From assembly GCA_023387295.1 (NCBI GenBank), contig JAEWIG010000047.1, positions 1 through 7,019 on the forward strand: DNA of 7,019 nt, read 5' to 3'. This DNA comes from Bacillota bacterium. Its GTDB lineage: Bacteria; Bacillota; Bacilli; Bacillales; Cytobacillaceae. The translations under genes and the position numbers were made by a program. Shown piece after piece: positions 1-5,155 of this stretch; the stretch's first letter is position 1; each line of letters starts with the position of its first letter. Under the pieces are notes generated by a model that saw nothing but the letters and a program-made list of their open reading frames with translations, had not been told where the DNA came from and made no database searches.

Positions 1-1
1 A

Positions 2-1435
2 CCGAATTTTGCATTAGATTGTTGTATTACGGCAGCTGAGTTTATTGGTTCATTTTTAGAAGAAGAAAATAATATAGATGAAATTTCCCCTACAGCTTCA
101 ATTTTTGAAAGTTTGATAGAAAAAAGTAACCAAGCTATTGTTGTATTAGATCGCAAAGGTCGTATTCTTATAACGAATAAGATTGGAAGAAAAATCGTCG
201 GTGGATATGACAAAATGGCTTATGGTGAACAGTCATTCGGGGAATATTTAGTAAATAAACAAGAATTAACAGATATACTAGATTTTAACCTAGAGACAAA
301 AAAGAAAAAGACAATCCACTTTAAAAAGACAAAAGATTTGCATGAACCTAACTTGCTTTTAAACTCAAGAAAACTTGTACAGTTTTATAATGGAGTTGCA
401 CATATTATTTTGATTATTCAATCACCTGTAGAAGAAGTGAGCAAAATACATGAATCAAAATTTAGAGCTGCCGAGAATACGGTTGATTACATCGGACAAA
501 GTGAATCGTGGAAAAAGGTAAATAATATTGTAACGAAAGTAGCTCATTTTAATTCCAATGTGTTAATTCTTGGTGAGACAGGAGCGGGAAAAGAGGTTGT
601 TGCTAAGGCAATTCATCGTTTGAGTGGAAGAACTGGTAACTTTGTTGCGGTAAATTGTGGAGCAATTCCAAGAGAATTGTTTGCGAGTGAATTGTTTGGA
701 TATGAAAGTGGAGCCTTTACAGGTGCGAAGGCAGGAGGAGCAATCGGGAAATTTGAGTATGCCCATGATGGCACGTTGTTCCTTGATGAAATTGGAGAAA
801 TGCCACTTGAGATGCAAGTAATCCTTCTGAGAGTACTTCAAGAAAAAACAATCACACGAATAGGGTCAAACACAAGTAAAGCTTTTGATGTAAGAATTGT
901 TGCTGCAACTAATCAAAATATTCGAAAAATAATTCAAAATGGTGGATTTCGTTCCGACCTTTATTATCGTTTGAGCGTTATCGAAATACCACTTCCCTCA
1001 TTGAAAAAGAGACAGTATGATATTGCGTTACTGGCTGAGCATTTTAACAGAACGATATCTAAACAACTTCATATTCCATACCAAAGAATTTCCGATGAGG
1101 TGATCAATTATTTTCTTCAATATGATTGGCCAGGAAATGTTCGGGAGTTAAAAAATCTAATAGAGAAATTACTTATTTTGTCTGACGGATCATCAGTAAC
1201 TGTCGATCTACTCCCTGACTACCTTACAGATTATATTCAGGAGAAGGAAATCGATATTTCTTATCATACCAACAGAACTCCTAGTACAGAAAAAGAACTT
1301 ATTTGTATGAGCTTAGAAAAACACCAAGGTAATATTTCTCAAGTAGCTAAAGAACTTGGGATGGCACGCAATACAGTATATCGAAAAATGGAAAAATATC
1401 AAATTGAAACAAAGACATTTGCTACGAACGGTTAA
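2..1435 (+). CDS. Sigma-54-dependent transcriptional activator (PAS / AAA+ / Fis-HTH), 5'-truncated
   Basis: This is a bacterial enhancer-binding protein that uses ATP hydrolysis to open sigma-54 RNA polymerase promoters. The frame is open from base 2, so the gene begins upstream of the window; the TTG at 113 is internal and not a credible start. The 37 codons before 113 look like the end of a sensory (possibly GAF) domain. Numbering residues from 113: a PAS-like region at about 1-105; Walker A GETGAGKE at 154-161; the sigma-54-contacting GAFTGA loop at 200-205; Walker B GTLFLDE at 220-226; sensor I VAATN at 263-267; arginine-finger region FRSDLYYRL at 279-287; sensor II WPGNVREL at 339-346; a Fis-type helix-turn-helix at about 393-430. 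No receiver domain is visible, so a ligand or redox signal is more likely than phosphorylation, though the missing N-terminus leaves this open. It lies directly upstream of, and parallel to, an operon with a sigma-54 promoter, so it is the likely activator of that operon (inference). Confidence 0.95.
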   Translation, partial: PNFALDCCITAAEFIGSFLEEENNIDEISPTASIFESLIEKSNQAIVVLDRKGRILITNKIGRKIVGGYDKMAYGEQSFGEYLVNKQELTDILDFNLETKKKKTIHFKKTKDLHEPNLLLNSRKLVQFYNGVAHIILIIQSPVEEVSKIHESKFRAAENTVDYIGQSESWKKVNNIVTKVAHFNSNVLILGETGAGKEVVAKAIHRLSGRTGNFVAVNCGAIPRELFASELFGYESGAFTGAKAGGAIGKFEYAHDGTLFLDEIGEMPLEMQVILLRVLQEKTITRIGSNTSKAFDVRIVAATNQNIRKIIQNGGFRSDLYYRLSVIEIPLPSLKKRQYDIALLAEHFNRTISKQLHIPYQRISDEVINYFLQYDWPGNVRELKNLIEKLLILSDGSSVTVDLLPDYLTDYIQEKEIDISYHTNRTPSTEKELICMSLEKHQGNISQVAKELGMARNTVYRKMEKYQIETKTFATNG

Positions 1436-1455
1436 ATTCAAAGATCATATTACAA

Positions 1456-1493
1456 AGTGTAAAAAAAGTGTAACAATATTTAGTTGTTACACT
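1456..1493. repeat. AGTGTAA motif, two direct copies one helical turn apart plus one inverted copy
   Basis: AGTGTAA occurs at 1456-1462 and 1467-1473, spaced 11 bp, and as its complement TTACACT at 1487-1493. The second and third copies form the terminator stem. Helically phased repeats about 200-230 bp upstream of the predicted transcription start are also where an enhancer for a sigma-54 activator could lie. The repeats are seen directly; an operator role is inference. One further copy occurs inside fixA and is probably chance. Confidence 0.4.
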
Positions 1494-1499
1494 TTTTTT
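1461..1499 (+). terminator. Intrinsic terminator after the activator gene (likely bidirectional)
   Basis: A perfect 16-bp inverted repeat: A7 plus GTGTAACAA (1461-1476), a 7-nt loop (1477-1483), then TTGTTACAC plus T7 (1484-1499). It starts 25 nt after the activator stop codon. The flanking A and T runs make it symmetric, so it could end transcription from either side. Confidence 0.85.
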
Positions 1500-1502
1500 A
1501 TT

Positions 1503-1515
1503 GAACAATATGTTC
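1503..1515. promoter_or_regulatory. Inverted repeat GAACA-ATA-TGTTC, possible activator site
   Basis: Perfect 5-bp arms around a 3-bp centre, about 175-185 bp upstream of the predicted start of the fix operon. This is in the normal range for an upstream activating sequence bound by a Fis-type HTH dimer. The dyad is short and occurs once, so the assignment is tentative; it might be chance in AT-rich DNA. Confidence 0.25.
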
Positions 1516-1552
1516 CATTACAAAAAAATAACAAAAGGAGAGGTGCTTTTTT

Positions 1553-1711
1553 ATGGGTGGAAGTTCCGAGTATTGTTTAATTAAGCCTATGAAGGATTGT
1601 TTTTTAGCGATATTAAGGAATCATCGAAATTTATCGATGATTTTTTTGTTTTTTAGTCATGTTGGCACGCTATTTGCTTTTTATATTTACGAGTGCAAAA
1701 AAAACCCCTAA
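1553..1711 (+). CDS. Doubtful 52-aa small ORF with a strong Shine-Dalgarno site
   Basis: An ATG at 1553 is preceded by AGGAGAGGTG (1536-1545) with 7 nt between, a good Shine-Dalgarno match. The frame runs 52 codons to TAA at 1709-1711. The peptide has a hydrophobic stretch at about residues 28-47 that could span a membrane, followed by a Lys-Lys tail. Against it: the frame runs through the second terminator hairpin and the whole sigma-54 promoter, the hydrophobic part is what T-rich noncoding DNA would encode anyway, no convincing promoter lies between the first terminator and 1553, and I recognise no family. It could be a small membrane peptide, a relic, or a fortuitous ORF. Confidence 0.2.
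   Translation: MGGSSEYCLIKPMKDCFLAILRNHRNLSMIFLFFSHVGTLFAFYIYECKKNP
1615..1655 (+). terminator. Second hairpin with U-tract upstream of the sigma-54 promoter
   Basis: AATCATCGA (1619-1627) pairs perfectly with TCGATGATT (1634-1642) over a 6-nt loop, followed by a T run to 1647 and more T residues to 1654. Wobble and A-T pairs can extend the stem outward. It has the form of a rho-independent terminator ending just before the -24 element, so it may insulate the operon from read-through or end a short transcript from 1500-1650. It could also be a protein-binding dyad. Confidence 0.6.
1662..1678 (+). promoter_or_regulatory. Sigma-54 (-24/-12) promoter of the fix operon
   Basis: TTGGCACG-CTAT-TTGCT matches the RpoN consensus (TGGCACG-N4-TTGCW) at every conserved base. 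The invariant GG is at 1664-1665 and GC at 1676-1677, with canonical spacing. Transcription should start near 1689, leaving a leader of about 89 nt before fixA. The neighbouring sigma-54 activator gene supports this strongly. Confidence 0.92.
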
Positions 1712-1746
1712 CTTATTTACTTGTTTAGTGTTGATAAAGTTAGAGG
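1705..1746 (+). other. Possible stem-loop in the fix operon leader
   Basis: CTAACTT (1708-1714) is the exact complement of AAGTTAG (1737-1743), and a CC/GG pair extends it past one mismatch (1705-1706 with 1745-1746). The loop is about 22 nt. It lies about 16 nt after the predicted transcript start and ends 20 nt before the fixA ribosome binding site. There is no U-tract, so it is not a terminator; a role in mRNA stability is possible, but the structure is weak. Confidence 0.3.
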
Positions 1747-1777
1747 ATAGAAATTAATTTGAGAATGGAGTGGGAAT

Positions 1778-2545
1778 ATGGATATCGTAGTATGCTATAA
1801 AATTGTCCCTGAAGAGCAAGACATAACGGTGTTACCAGATCGAACTTTATCTTTTGAAAGAGCAGAATTACAAATTGGACAATATGATTTAAACGCAGTA
1901 GAAGCTGGAGTTCAATTAGTTGAAAAAATCGGTGGCAAGGTGTCCGCTCTGACTGTGGGTAGTAGTCAAGTTGAAAATACAAAGTTGAAAAAAGGTATTT
2001 TATCAAGAGGACCTCATGAACTTTATATGGTAAGTGATGAGAATCTTGAAAATGCAGATAGTTTCCTAACTGCTAAATCATTAGCTACTGCAGTGAAAAA
2101 ACTAGAAAACTATGATTTAGTTCTTTGTGGTGAGGGTTCAGCAGATTTGTATGCACAACAGGTAGGAATACAACTTGGAGAAATCTTAGGGGTACCGACT
2201 ATCAATAGTGTAAGTAAAATTACTCCAAATGGTGATAGTGTTACAGTTGAACGTACATTAGAAAACCATGTTGAAGTACTTGAAGTACCATTACCAGCAG
2301 TTATATCTGTTACAACTGACATAAATGTAACTCGTGTACCATCTATGAAGGATATTTTAGGAGCAGGGAAAAAGCCAAGTACAACATGGCAGCTAAGTGA
2401 CCTGAATCTAGAAGGTGTAAATAAAAATGTTGAAACGTTAAGTACACTAGCACCTGAAAAGGTTGATCGTAAACAAATTATTATTGATGGTGACAATCCT
2501 GAACAAGTAGCAGAGTTATTCGAACATATTCGAAAAGTACTGTAA
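1778..2545 (+). CDS. fixA: FixA: electron transfer flavoprotein, beta subunit
   Basis: Beta subunit of a heterodimeric cytoplasmic ETF, which with FixB carries electrons between a flavin dehydrogenase or reductase and the FixCX module. At 255 aa it matches the family's usual length. Recognisable motifs: the N-terminal strand with CYKIVPEEQD (6-15), SRGPHEL (76-82), the nucleotide-binding stretch LCGEGSADLYAQQVG (116-130), and the C-terminal VPSMKDILGAGKKP segment (187-200). These closely match my recollection of E. coli carnitine-associated FixA. The start is set by GGAG at 1767-1770, 7 nt before ATG. It is the first gene after the sigma-54 promoter, and fixB follows after 18 nt. Whether this ETF carries a second FAD in the beta subunit and bifurcates electrons cannot be settled by eye. 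Confidence 0.95.
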   Translation: MDIVVCYKIVPEEQDITVLPDRTLSFERAELQIGQYDLNAVEAGVQLVEKIGGKVSALTVGSSQVENTKLKKGILSRGPHELYMVSDENLENADSFLTAKSLATAVKKLENYDLVLCGEGSADLYAQQVGIQLGEILGVPTINSVSKITPNGDSVTVERTLENHVEVLEVPLPAVISVTTDINVTRVPSMKDILGAGKKPSTTWQLSDLNLEGVNKNVETLSTLAPEKVDRKQIIIDGDNPEQVAELFEHIRKVL

Positions 2546-2563
2546 ATATAAGGGGGTAATGAA

Positions 2564-3502
2564 ATGAGTACATTAAATAAAGTTTTAGTATTTAGCGAGG
2601 ATTTAAAGAGCTATCCTGAAATCTGTTCTGGAGCAAAAAAATTAGGTAATGATATTGTTGCAGTTGTTATCGGTACAAAGGAAAATGCTGATCAAGTTGC
2701 TCAATATGGAGCGAAAACTTATTGGTTAGGCGAAAAAGAAAACGGGAAATTGATTGAAGATTACACACCTGCGATTGAAGAGGTTATTAATTCCGAAAAA
2801 CCTAATCTTGTTATTATGAAAGGAACGAAGAGCGGTAGACTAGTTGCAGGTAGACTAGGTGTTAAAACTAACTCAGGTGTAATGGCTGATGCAATTTCTT
2901 TTGAAGTTGAAAACGATTCGAGTTTAACTATTCAACGTCTTGTTTATGGTGGAGCAGCCGTACGTACTGAAAAAGCTTCTACCGATATGACGATTGCTTT
3001 AATTGGTTCAGGCGTTTTTGAAATTGGTAGTTTTGATAATGTCGGTGAAGTATTTACTGTTGAAAGTGTAAAGCTAGACAATCAGATTATTTGTAAAGAA
3101 ATTCGTGCTAGAGAAGACGAGAGTGTAGATTTAGGTGTAGCAAAACGTGTAGTAGGAATTGGTCGCGGTTTAGAGAAACAAGAAGACCTTGCCATGATTG
3201 AAGAGCTAGCTCTAACACTAGGTGCAGAAACAGCATGTTCTCGTCCAATTGCAGAGGGTGAACATTGGATGGAAGTAGGACGCTATATTGGAGTTTCAGG
3301 TGCTATGATTAAACCTGATATTTATTTCGCACTAGGTATTTCTGGTCAGGTTCAACACATGGTTGGTGTAAATGAAGCAAAATCAATTGTTGTTGTAAAT
3401 AAGGATAAAAACGCAGCAATTTTCAATTATGCTGACTATGGAATTGTTGGGGATATTTACAAAGTTATCCCTGAGTTGATTAAGTTAGCAAAAAGCAATT
3501 AA
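2564..3502 (+). CDS. fixB: FixB: electron transfer flavoprotein, alpha subunit
   Basis: Alpha subunit of the ETF, which holds the redox-active FAD in its C-terminal domain. Full length at 312 aa. The N-terminal half is the alpha/beta domain that packs on FixA. The FAD domain begins near residue 195 with the GIGRGL loop (198-203), then SRPIAEGEHWME (226-237), the flavin-contacting GISGQVQHM (258-266), NKDKNA (279-284) and ADYGIVGD (290-297). All these signatures are intact, so the subunit should bind FAD. The start is fixed by AGGGGGT (2551-2557), 6 nt before ATG. It lies between fixA and fixC, in the classical fixABCX order. Confidence 0.96.
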   Translation: MSTLNKVLVFSEDLKSYPEICSGAKKLGNDIVAVVIGTKENADQVAQYGAKTYWLGEKENGKLIEDYTPAIEEVINSEKPNLVIMKGTKSGRLVAGRLGVKTNSGVMADAISFEVENDSSLTIQRLVYGGAAVRTEKASTDMTIALIGSGVFEIGSFDNVGEVFTVESVKLDNQIICKEIRAREDESVDLGVAKRVVGIGRGLEKQEDLAMIEELALTLGAETACSRPIAEGEHWMEVGRYIGVSGAMIKPDIYFALGISGQVQHMVGVNEAKSIVVVNKDKNAAIFNYADYGIVGDIYKVIPELIKLAKSN

Positions 3503-3531
3503 AAATTACGAAAAATACGTGGTGAAAAAGC

Positions 3532-4821
3532 ATGGGTGAGGACAAATTTGATGTAATTATTGTGGGTGGGGGAATTGCCGGTTCAATTGCAGCTCATATG
3601 CTGGCTGAAGCTGGTTTAGAAGTTGTCGTAATTGAACGAGGCAATTCAAGTGGATCCAAAAATATGACGGGTGGTAGATTATATAGTCATAGTTTAGAGA
3701 AAATCATCCCGAATTTTGCAGATGTAGCACCAGTAGAGCGCAAAGTAACAAAAGAAAGAATTAGCATGCTCACAAATGATAGTGCTTTCACAATTGATTA
3801 TAGTAGTGGCAAACTTGGTGATACTGGGAAAAATTCGTATGTAGTATTACGAGGTCAGTTTGATCGCTGGCTTGCAGAAGAGGCAGAAAATAACGGAGCC
3901 ATGTATATATATGGGATACGTGTTGATGATTTAATTGTTAAAGATGGAAAAGTATGTGGTGTCGTCGCTGGAGATGAAGAAATGTTAGCAGATGTCGTCA
4001 TCTTAGCAGACGGAGTCAACTCATTACTTGCTCAAAAACTTGGCATGAAAAAAGAATTATCACCACATGAAGTAGCTGTCGGAGCGAAAGAAGTAATTGA
4101 ACTTGATGAAAAAACAATAAGAGATCGATTTAATTTAAGCAGAAATGATGGATTAGCTTGGTTATTCGCTGGAGCTGCTAGTGCCGGACATATTGGTGGT
4201 GGTTTCCTCTATACGAACAAAACTAGTGTTTCGTTAGGGATTGTAACGACGGTAGGGGATATTGATCATTCTGATAAATCGGTACCAGAGATGGTCGAAG
4301 ATTTCAAAAACCATCCAGTTATTCAGCCATTAATTGAGGGTGGCAAGCTCATTGAATATTCAGCTCATCTAGTTCCAGAAGGTGGCTATGATACAATTTC
4401 AACTTTATATAAGGATGGAGTAGTGGTAGTAGGGGATGCTGCGAACCTTGTTATTAATATTGGTTATATGGTACGTGGAATGGATTTGGCAGTTGAGTCC
4501 GGTAAGTTAGCTGCTGAAACGATATTAAAGGCAAAAGAAAAGAATGATTTTAGTGCCAATGCGTTATCTTCATATCAAGCAGCATTAGAAGCTAGCTTTG
4601 TTATGAAAGATCTAAAACATTACAAAAAATTCCCGCATTTTATGGAGAATCATCGAATCTTCAATGAATATCCCGAAATGATAGATGATATTATGGCGGA
4701 TATGTTTATTGTTGATGGAAGCGAGCCAAGAACATTACTCTCAAAAGTTATGAATCCAGCCAAAAAAGTTGGTCTTATGACGCTCGTAAAGGATGGATTT
4801 AAAGGAGTGAGATCCCTATGA
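3532..4821 (+). CDS. fixC: FixC: FAD-dependent oxidoreductase, ETF-quinone oxidoreductase flavoprotein part
   Basis: Flavoprotein related to the FAD part of ETF:ubiquinone oxidoreductase. With FixX it should pass electrons between FixAB and the quinone pool, presumably menaquinone in a Bacillota host (inference). At 429 aa it has the usual length. Motifs: N-terminal dinucleotide fold GGGIAG (12-17) with the ribose-binding acidic residue at E35, a GG-type KNMTGGRLY segment (43-51), LADGVNS (158-164), a GGGFLYTN segment (222-229), and the second FAD-contact motif GDAAN (301-305) with RGMDLA (315-320). The start follows a weak ribosome site, GTGGTGA at 3519-3525. The stop overlaps the fixX start (ATGA), which implies translational coupling. 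The closest family I can recall is the carnitine-linked E. coli FixC. Confidence 0.96.
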   Translation: MGEDKFDVIIVGGGIAGSIAAHMLAEAGLEVVVIERGNSSGSKNMTGGRLYSHSLEKIIPNFADVAPVERKVTKERISMLTNDSAFTIDYSSGKLGDTGKNSYVVLRGQFDRWLAEEAENNGAMYIYGIRVDDLIVKDGKVCGVVAGDEEMLADVVILADGVNSLLAQKLGMKKELSPHEVAVGAKEVIELDEKTIRDRFNLSRNDGLAWLFAGAASAGHIGGGFLYTNKTSVSLGIVTTVGDIDHSDKSVPEMVEDFKNHPVIQPLIEGGKLIEYSAHLVPEGGYDTISTLYKDGVVVVGDAANLVINIGYMVRGMDLAVESGKLAAETILKAKEKNDFSANALSSYQAALEASFVMKDLKHYKKFPHFMENHRIFNEYPEMIDDIMADMFIVDGSEPRTLLSKVMNPAKKVGLMTLVKDGFKGVRSL

Positions 4822-5102
4822 GCATTAATATAGATGAAAAACTATCAGTTAATAAGTTTTTTGTTGACGAAGGTAATGGTCATATTGAAATAGATAAGGA
4901 TTACGGGAATAGAAAAGAAATTATGAAATTAGTTAAGGCGTGTCCTGCTGGTCTTTATAAGCTAGATGAGAAAGATACTCTGACATTTGATTATGCAGGA
5001 TGTCTAGAATGTGGAACGTGTCGTGTTTTAAGTAATGGCAAAGTGGTAACTAAATGGGATTACCCAGAGGGTAGCTTTGGCATTGAGTTTAGATATGGGT
5101 GA
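4818..5102 (+). CDS. fixX: FixX: ferredoxin-like [4Fe-4S] protein, ETF-QO iron-sulfur part
   Basis: A 94-aa ferredoxin-like partner of FixC, expected to carry one [4Fe-4S] cluster. Four cysteines fit: C42 in KACPAGLY and C62, C65, C68 in CLECGTC. This is the C-x19-C-x2-C-x2-C layout of the C-terminal cluster domain of ETF-quinone oxidoreductase, so FixC plus FixX equal a split version of that enzyme. The conserved C-terminal FRYG is present. The gene overlaps fixC by 4 nt and has GGAG at 4804-4807. No terminator is visible after it, so transcription likely continues into the next gene, 53 nt on. Confidence 0.96.
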   Translation: MSINIDEKLSVNKFFVDEGNGHIEIDKDYGNRKEIMKLVKACPAGLYKLDEKDTLTFDYAGCLECGTCRVLSNGKVVTKWDYPEGSFGIEFRYG

Positions 5103-5141
5103 TCAATATCATTGGCACCCTAATGTTATTTTCTAACAGTT

Positions 5142-5148
5142 AAGGAGG
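5142..5148 (+). promoter_or_regulatory. Strong ribosome binding site of the flavoenzyme gene
   Basis: AAGGAGG is a full match to the anti-Shine-Dalgarno core, 7 nt before the ATG at 5156. It fixes the start and suggests higher translation than the weak site of fixC. Confidence 0.85.
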
Positions 5149-5155
5149 AATTATT

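Noticed and set aside
563..841. Minus-strand open frame opposite the activator gene
   Set aside because: Shadow of the conserved AAA+ domain coding sequence; no recognisable product or ribosome site.
1501..1530. TTGAAC as a -35 box for the small ORF
   Set aside because: No acceptable -10 hexamer lies 16-18 nt downstream; only A-rich sequence is present.
1356..1580. Plus-strand open frame overlapping the activator end and terminator
   Set aside because: It starts out of frame within the HTH coding sequence and reads through the terminator stem; nothing supports translation.
1731..1759. TTGATA followed 17 nt later by TTAATT as a sigma-A promoter for fixA
   Set aside because: The -10 hexamer matches only three of six bases and such weak matches are common in AT-rich DNA; the sigma-54 promoter is far stronger.
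2110..2496. Minus-strand open frame of 128 codons opposite fixA
   Set aside because: Antisense shadow of a clearly conserved gene; its composition is not protein-like and no family is recognisable.
5112..5128. TTGGCACC after fixX resembles a -24 element of a second sigma-54 promoter
   Set aside because: At the required spacing the sequence is TGTT instead of TTGC, so the invariant GC of the -12 element is absent. Probably chance; the gene is better explained by read-through from fixX.
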